Below are positions 53,981 through 62,354 of a stretch of DNA of 64,000 bases, in pieces. Numbering within the stretch: position 1 is the stretch's first letter; each line of letters begins with the position of its first letter. Below the pieces are notes generated by a model. That model was not told the DNA's origin and did not search any database. It saw only the letters and a list, made by a program, of their open reading frames with translations. Source of the DNA: Thermodesulfobacteriota bacterium (lineage in GTDB: Bacteria > Desulfobacterota > Desulfobacteria > Desulfobacterales > Desulfosudaceae). Where the stretch lies: assembly GCA_040753795.1 (NCBI GenBank), contig JBFMDX010000002.1, forward strand, positions 124,001-188,000, written 5' to 3'. A program made the position numbers and the translations under genes.

Positions 53981-54451
53981 ATGCAGAAAAAACCCGCCGG
54001 CCTGAAAAAAGCAGCGCCGGCAAAGGCAAAGAGCAGAAGAAGCGTGGAACCTGTTCGCAAGAACAAAACCGCGAATCCGAAAAAAACCGTCGCGGTGGAA
54101 AAGCGCGACAATTCTGGTGCGGAGGATGTAATGAAGAAAAAGTCTGTCAGCATGGAAAAAGTCATGGCCCTGAAGGATGTAATCCAGTTTCTGGAAAAGC
54201 TGACCGCCGGATTTGTGGCGGGCAGGGTCGTCGTTGAGGATGATTCCCAGCAGGTATGCCTGAACCCGCTGGAACCGGTCAAGGTGGAAGTCGAGGCCAA
54301 GCAGAAGAAAGACAAGGGCAAAATCTCCATCGAAATCGGATGGCGACTGCCGAAACCCATCATGGAAGATACCGGCCGGGAGGAGCTTTCACCGGAACCG
54401 GCCGAAACCAAGGGGGATACCGGATCGGGCAAATCTTCCGGCCAGCCGTAG
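53981..54451 (+). CDS. Amphi-Trp domain protein 2
   Basis: A 156-residue protein. The first 65 residues are Lys/Ala/Pro/Ser-rich and disordered. Residues about 68-130 form an amphi-Trp domain: ALKDVIQFLEKLTAGFVAGRVVVE, LNPLEPVKVEVEAKQKKDKGKISIEIGWRLP. A Glu/Gly-rich tail ends it. AAGGAGG stands seven bases before the ATG. The same domain as in the protein at 48799, so the operon has two members that differ by tail. Function unknown. Confidence 0.82.
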   Translation: MQKKPAGLKKAAPAKAKSRRSVEPVRKNKTANPKKTVAVEKRDNSGAEDVMKKKSVSMEKVMALKDVIQFLEKLTAGFVAGRVVVEDDSQQVCLNPLEPVKVEVEAKQKKDKGKISIEIGWRLPKPIMEDTGREELSPEPAETKGDTGSGKSSGQP

Positions 54452-54558
54452 GCCGTAGATCGTGTCCATCAGAAACTCGAGCAGACCCGCCCTTATGCCA
54501 TGGGAAGACCCACCGGCGTGTGCCATGTGACGTGCAAGTAGTGAAGGGGGAAGCTGAC

Positions 54559-55908
54559 ATGATTCAACATCTGATCATCGGCGGTAGCGACGCCGGCATC
54601 AGCGCGGCATTGCGGATGAAGGAGATCGACCCGAAGGCTGCGGTTACGTTGATGGTTGCCGACGCTTTTCCCAACTTCAGCATTTGCGGGTTACCGTTTT
54701 ACCTGAGTGGTGAGGTGCCGGATTGGAGCACTCTGGCCCATCGCACCGTGGAGGAGATTACAAAGCACAATATCGACCTGCTGCTCGATCACCAGGCGCT
54801 TATCATCGATCCGCGAGCCAAGCTGGTGCAAGTTCGTTCGTCCAATGGAAACCATCGTCTGATCGGCTACGACAAACTCCTGATCGCCACCGGTGCGGAA
54901 TCAATCAAGCCGCCCATCGAAGGATTGGAAAATCCCGGCGTCTTTTTCCTGCGCTGGGTCGATGACAGCTTCGCAATCAAACGGTTCATGGACCAACAGC
55001 ACCCCAAACAGGCCGTGATCATCGGCGGCGGCTACATTGGCCTGGAAATGGCCGATGCCCTGACCCACCAAGGGATGACGGTCACCCTGTTGGAATTCGC
55101 TCCCGAACTGCTGACGACGCTGGACCCGGCCCTTGGGGGGTTAGTCAGGGCCGAGCTGAAATCCAAGGGGGTGCGGGTGATCACGGGGCAAGCGGTTCAG
55201 CGCATCTCGCGAAATGATAAAAAGCTGATGGTTCATGCCGCGTCCGGCGAGACCGAATCAGCCGATATGGTGCTGGTGGCGGCTGGTGCCAGGCCCTCAA
55301 CCGAACTGGCCCAAACAGCCGGCATCGGTCTTGGGGTCGGAAAAGCAATCCAGGTGGACAGGAACATGGCCACACCAGAGGAGGATATCTGGGCCGCTGG
55401 AGATTGCGTCCAGACCTGGCACCGTGTGCTGGAACGTTATGTCTATATGCCGCTGGGCACCACGGCTCACAAGCAAGGCCGGGTGGCCGGGGAGAACATG
55501 CTGGGTGGCGTTTGCCAATTTCAGGGCAGCCTAGGCACCCAGGTGGTTAAAGTCCTTGACCGGGTGGCGGCAAGAACCGGTCTGCGAGATAAGGAAGCGG
55601 CCGAAGCCGGTTTTAAACCGTTGACCGTGTCGCTGACCTCCTGGGACCATAAGGTGTACTATCCCGGGGCAAAGGAACTGCACATCCGCCTGACCGGGGA
55701 TCGTTCCACCGGGCGTCTTCTCGGCGCCCAACTGGTGGGCCATCGGGTATCCGAGGTCTCCAAGCGGCTCGACATCGTTGCCGCCGCCCTTTATAACGGC
55801 ATGGCCGTAAAAGAGATTTGCGACCTGGATCTTTCCTACACGCCGCCGCTGTCGTCTCCTTGGGACCCGGTACAAATGGCGGCTATGGAATGGTGTTTGA
55901 AACGTTAA
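54559..55908 (+). CDS. FAD-dependent pyridine nucleotide-disulfide oxidoreductase, CoA-disulfide-reductase type
   Basis: A 449-residue flavoprotein. The FAD motif HLIIGGSDAGISAALRMKEIDP starts it. Cys43 in NFSICGLPFYLSGEV matches the active-site Cys of CoA-disulfide reductase and NADH oxidase/peroxidase. VIIGGGYIGLEMADALTHQGMTVTLLE binds NAD(P)H and IWAAGDCVQ the second FAD site; a dimerisation domain ends it. It reduces a thiol-disulfide or persulfide substrate. AAGGGGG upstream at 54544. An in-frame ATG far upstream overlaps the previous gene and is not used. It lies 107 bases after the second amphi-Trp gene and converges with the second chemoreceptor. Confidence 0.88.
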   Translation: MIQHLIIGGSDAGISAALRMKEIDPKAAVTLMVADAFPNFSICGLPFYLSGEVPDWSTLAHRTVEEITKHNIDLLLDHQALIIDPRAKLVQVRSSNGNHRLIGYDKLLIATGAESIKPPIEGLENPGVFFLRWVDDSFAIKRFMDQQHPKQAVIIGGGYIGLEMADALTHQGMTVTLLEFAPELLTTLDPALGGLVRAELKSKGVRVITGQAVQRISRNDKKLMVHAASGETESADMVLVAAGARPSTELAQTAGIGLGVGKAIQVDRNMATPEEDIWAAGDCVQTWHRVLERYVYMPLGTTAHKQGRVAGENMLGGVCQFQGSLGTQVVKVLDRVAARTGLRDKEAAEAGFKPLTVSLTSWDHKVYYPGAKELHIRLTGDRSTGRLLGAQLVGHRVSEVSKRLDIVAAALYNGMAVKEICDLDLSYTPPLSSPWDPVQMAAMEWCLKR

Positions 55909-55925
55909 GGACCATATCGTGGCGC

Positions 55926-57551
55926 TTACAATGGAAAGATATTGAGACTGGTCGACTGTTTGATAGGTTTCCCCTGGCCTGCGGTCCAACCGGGTTGCAT
56001 CTGCCGGTTTATGGCACCTGAGGATTTGGCAACGCAGAAAATACTAATGCTGCTCTGAAGCTGCTGGGCCTGACCCGATAAATCCTCGGCTGTTGATGAA
56101 ACCTCTTCGGCTAAAGCAGCGTTCTGCTGCACAACATGGTCAAGCTGAGCAATCGCCTGGTTGATCTGGGCCGCACCGGCGGTTTGTTCGTGACATGCCG
56201 CGCTGATTTCCTGGATCAGTTCCGCCGTCCGGTGAATATCCGGAACCATTTTCTCAAGCATTCGGCCAGCCTTTTCCGCCACATCCACGCTGCCGGCCGA
56301 GAGCGCACCAATTTCCTTGGCCGCTTCACCACTGTGTTCGGCCAGCTTGCGCACCTCTGCCGCCACTACGGCGAAACCCTTGCCAGCCTCACCGGCCCGG
56401 GCCGCTTCGATGGCTGCGTTCAATGCCAGCAGGTTGGTCTGCCGGGCGATTTCCTCAATGATGGAAATTTTAGCGGCGATATCCCTCATGGCTTGTACCG
56501 TGTCCCCAACCTGCCTGGCTCCGGCTTGCGCGTCCCTGGAGGCCTGAAGTGCGGTTTTTTCGGTTTCAGAGGCATTGTCAGCGTTATGGACGATCTTTGC
56601 GTTCATCTCCTCCATGCTTGAAGAAATCTCTTCGAGATGGGATGTCTGTTCAGTGGAACGGTGAGACAGTATTTCGAAAGAAGAGCTTAGCTCCTCGCTG
56701 CCCGATGCCACATTGCCCGAAGCAGTTTGGACCTGAGCCACCACGTCTTTCAACCGGGCCACCATGTTTTTCATGTCATCGGCCAGCATGCCGATTTCGT
56801 CCCGTCGATTAATATCCAAGGAAACGGCCAGATCCCCCCCGGCGATCCGCCTTGACATCTCCGATATCGTTTTCAGAGGGGCGATAATTTTTCGAGATAT
56901 CAACAGACTGATAAACGAGGCCATCAACAAAACGACGATTGATAGCGATGTCGTCTGAACAAGGCGGGTATTAATCTCTTTGGTCATGATCGCTTTGTTT
57001 TCGGACACGATCTGATCGATATCAGAGATGTTGACGCTGGTACAGATGATCCAGTTCCAGTCTTTGAAATAACGGAAAAACATCAGCTTTCTGTTCAGGG
57101 GAGCCTCTTTGCCCTCCTGCGAACGATACTCCAGATATCCCTGGCCGTTTTTCTGTGCCAGCTGCAGGATATTCTGGAACACAAAGCGACCGTCCGCGTC
57201 CTGCAGCTCTTTTACGATGGTTTTTTCATACTGCTGTCGGGTCGGGTACACATAGCAGTAATAGTCCTTATCAAAAACGATGAAGCTATTCTGATCGCCT
57301 TCGCCGAAACGCATAGCTTTCAGAGCGTTAACCGCGTCCTCGTAAAATCTGGCGTTGGAGACGATGGCATAAGCATTGGAGAGAAGGTCCCGGATCTGCG
57401 CCTGGCGTTCTTTGTGCATCAGGCTTTCCAGGTTGTGAACATGATAAGCATTGTTTTTCCCGAGTGAATAGCAGTGGGAAAAGATAAAGATAGCAGAAAC
57501 GATAAAAACCGTAGCCGCATTGAGCAAACTGATTTTTGCGCTGACTTTCAT
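55926..57551 (-). CDS. Methyl-accepting chemotaxis protein 2
   Basis: A 541-residue receptor with the same plan as the one at 45791-47488: helix 1 ([20 protein letters not shown]), a Cache-type sensor with [18 protein letters not shown] and [15 protein letters not shown], helix 2, HAMP ([26 protein letters not shown]) and a signalling domain with [38 protein letters not shown]. The sensor halves are clearly homologous, while the cytoplasmic halves differ more. Start at 57551 fits a GGAG nine bases before it and the paralog; an ATG at 57566 is upstream. Confidence 0.92.
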   Translation of the reverse strand: MKVSAKISLLNAATVFIVSAIFIFSHCYSLGKNNAYHVHNLESLMHKERQAQIRDLLSNAYAIVSNARFYEDAVNALKAMRFGEGDQNSFIVFDKDYYCYVYPTRQQYEKTIVKELQDADGRFVFQNILQLAQKNGQGYLEYRSQEGKEAPLNRKLMFFRYFKDWNWIICTSVNISDIDQIVSENKAIMTKEINTRLVQTTSLSIVVLLMASFISLLISRKIIAPLKTISEMSRRIAGGDLAVSLDINRRDEIGMLADDMKNMVARLKDVVAQVQTASGNVASGSEELSSSFEILSHRSTEQTSHLEEISSSMEEMNAKIVHNADNASETEKTALQASRDAQAGARQVGDTVQAMRDIAAKISIIEEIARQTNLLALNAAIEAARAGEAGKGFAVVAAEVRKLAEHSGEAAKEIGALSAGSVDVAEKAGRMLEKMVPDIHRTAELIQEISAACHEQTAGAAQINQAIAQLDHVVQQNAALAEEVSSTAEDLSGQAQQLQSSISIFCVAKSSGAINRQMQPGWTAGQGKPIKQSTSLNIFPL

Positions 57552-57694
57552 CCGTTCAGGCTCCATGAAAAGCCGGTTAAAAAAGCATTTCTATACTGTC
57601 CGGATTCAATAGCTATTCGGTTTATGTTGTTTTTTGATGAGTCGTTGCCGGAACCGGTTAATCTTTTCGGATGATACCGAAATCACTACTAGTA

Positions 57695-58744
57695 TTATAT
57701 CCGGTCCTGGTGGAAGAAGAAGGACATGCGGCTGCCGGTCACCATGCTGCGGCCGGTCTGCAGGAATATCAGTAACCACAAAAGCTGCACGGACAGGAGG
57801 ACGCCGGGGCGCCACAGGGCCTTAAGACCGGCCGCGATATCCGGATGAAAGGGCGCCGGGGCGCCGAAGATCAGGGCTACCGCTCCGGCATAGGGAATGG
57901 TCGCTAGGGCCATGATCTGATAGGCGGTCAGCCGGCGCTCCTCTCCCCGGAAGTCCGCCCGTAGAAATTCGGACAACACCCGCCAGAGCTGGGTTGTCAT
58001 CAGCGGTATCAGGAAAGCCGGAGCGGCCAGCCCGTTCAGAAAGAACGCAATACCGGTCAACCCCGCGGCAATATAAAGCACCGATGTGATGAGTTGAACG
58101 GGGATTACCGGTTGTCCGTCCCATCCGTGGGCGTAAGCGATTTTTTTTGTCTGGCCGGTGAAGGTAAAATGGAACCGGCGGAAAATTTTTTGCCAGAAGG
58201 GAGAAAGATCCGCCACCCGTCGGCCGTAACAGCAGCCGAAACTGATGCAGGCCAGTCGGCCGAAGCCTTCTCCGAAGGCATAGGCAATGGCCAGGGCCGC
58301 CATGGAAACGGTGACGGTCGTTCCTGAGCCGGTCTGTTCCCGGATGGCGTACCATATCCAGGGAGCGACGATCATGCCGACAAAGGACGCGCCGCCGACG
58401 GTGAACGTGTGTCGTTTCTTTTCCACCACTATGGCCAGCAGCTTGGACGCCGGCACGCACACAACCAGAACCAGTCCCGTCATGATCAGGATGGCGGTCA
58501 TCGACGCCCCGGTCGAGCTCATCAGCAGCAGAAAGATAGAAACCGATACGGTATAGGCGCTGGCGACAATGACGCCGTAATAGGTCAGATTTCGTCCCGC
58601 CCAGGTTCCGTCATCGCGCTTGTTCCCCGGAACAGCGGCCAGGATCTGCCATTTTTCGGCCGGGAGAACCCGGGCGCCCCACCCGATCACGGCGGCGGAG
58701 GTCAGGGAAATAATCGTCATAAAGAGAATGTCCACGGTGGTCAT
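57695..58744 (-). CDS. Lgt-like membrane protein (prolipoprotein diacylglyceryl transferase family)
   Basis: A 349-residue polytopic membrane protein with about eight helices. It has the region YAFGEGFGRLACISFGCCYGR near 160, analogous to the GRxGNFxNxE signature of Lgt, and SEFLRADFRGEERRLTAYQIM near 270, analogous to the C-terminal RxxExxR motif. The true signature residues are only partly kept (no N-x-E), so it is likely a relative that uses phospholipid head-group chemistry on another acceptor. It closes a minus-strand cluster and starts 14 bases after the PSD-like gene. Confidence 0.7.
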   Translation of the reverse strand: MTTVDILFMTIISLTSAAVIGWGARVLPAEKWQILAAVPGNKRDDGTWAGRNLTYYGVIVASAYTVSVSIFLLLMSSTGASMTAILIMTGLVLVVCVPASKLLAIVVEKKRHTFTVGGASFVGMIVAPWIWYAIREQTGSGTTVTVSMAALAIAYAFGEGFGRLACISFGCCYGRRVADLSPFWQKIFRRFHFTFTGQTKKIAYAHGWDGQPVIPVQLITSVLYIAAGLTGIAFFLNGLAAPAFLIPLMTTQLWRVLSEFLRADFRGEERRLTAYQIMALATIPYAGAVALIFGAPAPFHPDIAAGLKALWRPGVLLSVQLLWLLIFLQTGRSMVTGSRMSFFFHQDRI

Positions 58745-58757
58745 TATTAACTCCTTG

Positions 58758-59822
58758 TTATTCTGATGCCTTCTGATTATCTGTCGGACCGTTTGGCCGA
58801 CGCCCGTCCGGAAAAGGAATCGCCCGGGCGATCAGGGATCGCACCCGGACGTCGGTTTCCACCAGAGGCCGGCCGAATCCGACGGAATAGCGGCTGGTGA
58901 CATCCGAACGGTCCCGGTTTTGAATCAGATCTTCGCAGAAGCCGATTCGTCCTTTTTGAAACAGCAGCACGTCGGTGGAACTTCCGGGGTAATAAAGACT
59001 TTTCGGCCGGCCCCGTTTCAGGAACATGCCCGGGCATACGTCCACCGGATGGTCATACCGCTCCTCGCTGTAGCACTGCTCCACGCGGCCGATCATCATG
59101 GCCACGACTTCCACCATGGCCACCAGTCCGATTCCGCTGCCGTCCGCCACATCCGTGTCAATGATGGTCACCACCCGTCTGTTCTTGGAGTGGGACGTGA
59201 CCAGCTTCACCACCGCGCCGGGATTACAGGAGCAGCAGTAACCGTCAACGGCGTAACGGTCCAGCACTATCCCGGATACGGGCACGTGATTGTAGTGATA
59301 TTTGTCCGGGGTCAGGCGGAAGAGGGCGTATGTGCCGCCGGCAAAAGCCGCTCGCCACGATCCCCGGTCACCGATCAATTCATCGGCGTTAAAAAATTTT
59401 TCTTTGATGGGTAGTCCCAAGGCGGCCGGCATATCCCCGATGATAACCCGTGCATCCGCGGGAGAAACGACCGTCCGGGGATCCGGGTCCATGGGGCGGT
59501 AAATCCAGTAGCGGATTTTTCTCTGAAAAAGATTCCGCATGGAGGACAGGGCCTCCGCCGGTTCCAGGCATTCGGATAGATTCACGCCCATTCTTTCCGC
59601 CGCCCGGCGGACCCGCCGTCCGCTGCCCGGCGGGCAAACGTCATAGACCAGGAACCCGATAGCGTCCGTAAGCCGGGGCGATGTCAACAGGCGAAACATG
59701 TGGCCGGGGGTCTCGTTGGTCAGACCGTAGACGGCGTTGATCAGACGGTCGCCGAATATTTTCTCGGTAACCACCCGGCGGGTGGGCCGCTCAACATACT
59801 GGTGCGGTATCAAGCGAGTCAT
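58758..59822 (-). CDS. Phosphatidylserine-decarboxylase-like protein
   Basis: A 354-residue PSD-family protein. The Asp of the triad is in VVSPADARV (Asp123; usual SPADG), the His in FRLTPDKYHYNHVPVSG (His179 or 176), and the self-cleaving serine region is YPGSSTDVLLF (280-286), where LGST is usual. Such enzymes carry a pyruvoyl group and decarboxylate amino-acid-like head groups. It would normally make phosphatidylethanolamine; the long N-terminus (about 110 residues) and the altered cleavage site suggest a different substrate. Overlaps the next upstream gene by 32 bases. Confidence 0.8.
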   Translation of the reverse strand: MTRLIPHQYVERPTRRVVTEKIFGDRLINAVYGLTNETPGHMFRLLTSPRLTDAIGFLVYDVCPPGSGRRVRRAAERMGVNLSECLEPAEALSSMRNLFQRKIRYWIYRPMDPDPRTVVSPADARVIIGDMPAALGLPIKEKFFNADELIGDRGSWRAAFAGGTYALFRLTPDKYHYNHVPVSGIVLDRYAVDGYCCSCNPGAVVKLVTSHSKNRRVVTIIDTDVADGSGIGLVAMVEVVAMMIGRVEQCYSEERYDHPVDVCPGMFLKRGRPKSLYYPGSSTDVLLFQKGRIGFCEDLIQNRDRSDVTSRYSVGFGRPLVETDVRVRSLIARAIPFPDGRRPNGPTDNQKASE

Positions 59823-62232
59823 ATCTGTTTCGGGTCTGCCTTGTTTCAGCCGCGGCGATGGACATCAGCAGCAGATGGATCAGCCGCAGCAGCCGGTCAT
59901 CGTCAAGCCGGTTCTCCATAAGATCGCTTTTGGAGCCCGCCAGGAATCCGGGCATATCCTGCCCATCGAGAATGGCGGTCAGGATTGGCCGGAGATGTTC
60001 ATCCCTTTCCCAGCCGGCGGTAAGGGCGTCGAATTCCAGCCGGTCATAAGCTTCGGTCATGTTTTTCTCTCTCAGGGTCTCCCGGTAATAGGATTCCGCC
60101 AGGCGGTTGAACGATCCGGCGTCTAACTTAAGCGCTGAACGGGCATGGGGCTTTCCCAGAATGCCGCCCATGAGTTTTTCATAAGCCGTATGCCGCGGGG
60201 AGTCGATCCGTTGGCGGAGATCGGAGACGGTATCGCGCATGTGATTCATTTCGATAAGGTCGGCGGCGTCTTCTTCCAGAATGTCCACCAGGGCCCGGCA
60301 ATATTCCGCATGGTAAACCCGGACATATCCCGGATAGCGGCGGCTTAACCGGGTCCGCCGGACACGGCTGAGGATCTTTTTTAAAAACCGGTTGGCCGTG
60401 CCGGCGTTGACGAAGAAAGTGGGAATACCAATGGCCCGGCCGAAGAATATCTGGCGACGTTCGCTTTCCACCGTCGGATCATCCGGGATGTCGTCGTGGG
60501 TCACCGCGTCCGTGATCATATATTTCCAGGCCAGGGCGGTGAGCAGGGCCTGCAGGTTCGTTCCATTGCCCATGTCGTCGCGGATGTTTTCAAACAGGCT
60601 GTAATACCGGCCTTCAAAACCGGTGAAGCCCATATCGGCAAAAACCCGGTTCCGATAAATTTGATAAAGGGACATATGCGTGTCAAACACGCCCATGTCG
60701 GCGAGGTCCTTTTTCAACCGCAGATCATTCCCCATGCGGCCGTCCAGGGACGGGCTCTGGTCAGTGCTCATGATGGACACCAGGTAATCGATCAGCCGGA
60801 AATCGGGAACGATGTCTCCCTTCAACCGCAGCAGCCGGCTGATAATGCGGTCCAGCCATTCCGGACCAAAAGGGGTAAGGGGCTGGCCTATTACCCGCAG
60901 GCTGGCTTTTTTCTTCCAGCGCCGCCAGATCATGCGCAGGTGCGTGTAGTCCAGTTCGTGCGGCAGAAATCCCAGCACTTTTTCCGGATGAAAATCCTGA
61001 AAGTCGAGGCGGTAGGGCGCGGCGCTGTATGTGCCGACGACCAGCGGCAGAAAGTGCTCCACGATCTTAATGGCCAGGTCACCCAGATATTTTTCATCGG
61101 CCGCGCCGTATCCCGATCCGTTATCCGACAGCAGGCGTGTCAATGTCCGACTGCCGAGGCTGATATGGGTTCCGTTGTTGGCCAGGCAGATGTTCGATAT
61201 GTTGGGCAGGACGACCAGATTGCGCGTGATGATGCCGGCGTCCTTGAGCTTGCGCACGGCATTCATCTGGCTGCGGGAAAGAACCTGGTGGCATAACCCC
61301 ATATATTCATATTTTTTTTCGCCGCGGGCCCAGCCGGACAGGCAGGGACTCATGAACAGTTCCCGATAGAAGGAATCGGAGATGCATTCGTTGAGCTGCT
61401 TCTGCCGGACCGGGGGATGAGGCGCAAAATAGACAACCGCCTCCTGCCCCGACGCTTTCAGGCCGAATTTGTTATTGGCATAGTAGGCCAGCAATTGCAC
61501 CAGCAGAAACCGCTGAAGGGTTTCGTCGGCCAGGGCCGCTCCCCTCGCGGCGGGATTATCCAGGCGGACGGTATAAAACGAAAAGATTTCCGGGGAGGTG
61601 TTGTCGTTGAGAAAATGGTGGAGCAGTTTTTCACCCTGCGCTCTGATCGCCGGGTGGGCGCCGCTTTCCTGACTGACGGCGTCGGCCAGCGCCAGCTTGA
61701 GTAGGTAGCTGACCGGAAGCCTGAGGTGCTCTTCTCCGTCATGCCGCACGAAAAAACGGTCGGCGTCGCCGCGCAGCGGGCTCCCGGAATCGGATTTGTC
61801 CCGCAGCAGATCATGCCGGAAGACGTCATCGGCGAAACGGCTCAATGCCTTTCGCGGGAATCGCACCCAGCTGTTCTCCCAGATTTGGTCGGCGTTACCG
61901 TCGATGTAGGCCGTCAGATCCGCCACCTGCCGGAGGGAAAGCTCTCCGGACCGGGAGCGCCGGTTGATGTTCTTGTAATAGTTGGACTCCCGGATGACCA
62001 GTGGCAGATCGACGGTGACGCCGGAACCCTTGACCACGGTCTGAAATTCGTTCTCCGCGCCGGCGGTAATGTCGTCCGCGAGAAAGGGCAGGCGGTGGAG
62101 CTGGGGATCCGCCGGGGAAGGCTTAATTCCCAGAATTTCGCGGATTCGGCGCAGATAAAGCTTGCTGGGGGTACCGTGAGGAAAGAATACGGTTGGTTGG
62201 TTTTCAGCGGCCAGAGACATATCCCTATCCAT
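59791..62232 (-). CDS. Large conserved hypothetical protein, 813 residues
   Basis: No family recognised. About 813 residues from ATG 62232 (an in-frame ATG at 62295 adds 21; ATG 62220 is also possible). No signal or membrane helix. It contains NISNICLANNGTHISLGSRTL near 340, TYSAAPYRLDFQDFHPEKVLGFLPHELDYTHLRMIWRRWKKKA near 400, and ITDAVTHDDIPDDPTVESERRQIFFGRAIG near 580, then a basic helical C-terminus. The run of His, Asp and Glu in these stretches could be a metal or ATP site. It lies between a SPASM radical SAM gene and the PSD-like gene on the minus strand and overlaps the latter, so it belongs to the same pathway. Confidence 0.75.
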   Translation of the reverse strand: MDRDMSLAAENQPTVFFPHGTPSKLYLRRIREILGIKPSPADPQLHRLPFLADDITAGAENEFQTVVKGSGVTVDLPLVIRESNYYKNINRRSRSGELSLRQVADLTAYIDGNADQIWENSWVRFPRKALSRFADDVFRHDLLRDKSDSGSPLRGDADRFFVRHDGEEHLRLPVSYLLKLALADAVSQESGAHPAIRAQGEKLLHHFLNDNTSPEIFSFYTVRLDNPAARGAALADETLQRFLLVQLLAYYANNKFGLKASGQEAVVYFAPHPPVRQKQLNECISDSFYRELFMSPCLSGWARGEKKYEYMGLCHQVLSRSQMNAVRKLKDAGIITRNLVVLPNISNICLANNGTHISLGSRTLTRLLSDNGSGYGAADEKYLGDLAIKIVEHFLPLVVGTYSAAPYRLDFQDFHPEKVLGFLPHELDYTHLRMIWRRWKKKASLRVIGQPLTPFGPEWLDRIISRLLRLKGDIVPDFRLIDYLVSIMSTDQSPSLDGRMGNDLRLKKDLADMGVFDTHMSLYQIYRNRVFADMGFTGFEGRYYSLFENIRDDMGNGTNLQALLTALAWKYMITDAVTHDDIPDDPTVESERRQIFFGRAIGIPTFFVNAGTANRFLKKILSRVRRTRLSRRYPGYVRVYHAEYCRALVDILEEDAADLIEMNHMRDTVSDLRQRIDSPRHTAYEKLMGGILGKPHARSALKLDAGSFNRLAESYYRETLREKNMTEAYDRLEFDALTAGWERDEHLRPILTAILDGQDMPGFLAGSKSDLMENRLDDDRLLRLIHLLLMSIAAAETRQTRNRYDSLDTAPVC

Positions 62233-62354
62233 TCGTTTTCGGGTTGCGTCGCCGGTTTCCGATAGGCACGGAAAAGCCAGCGTTGACGTGGCCATTATGT
62301 CCGGTCAGCGTGAGCGGATAATGAGAATTCTGTTTTATTATTCCAAGGCGGTCT

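Noticed and set aside
54256-54558. N-terminal extension of the CoA-disulfide-reductase-like gene
   Set aside because: It overlaps the second amphi-Trp gene and lacks homology; the FAD motif begins right at ATG 54559 after a good ribosome binding site.
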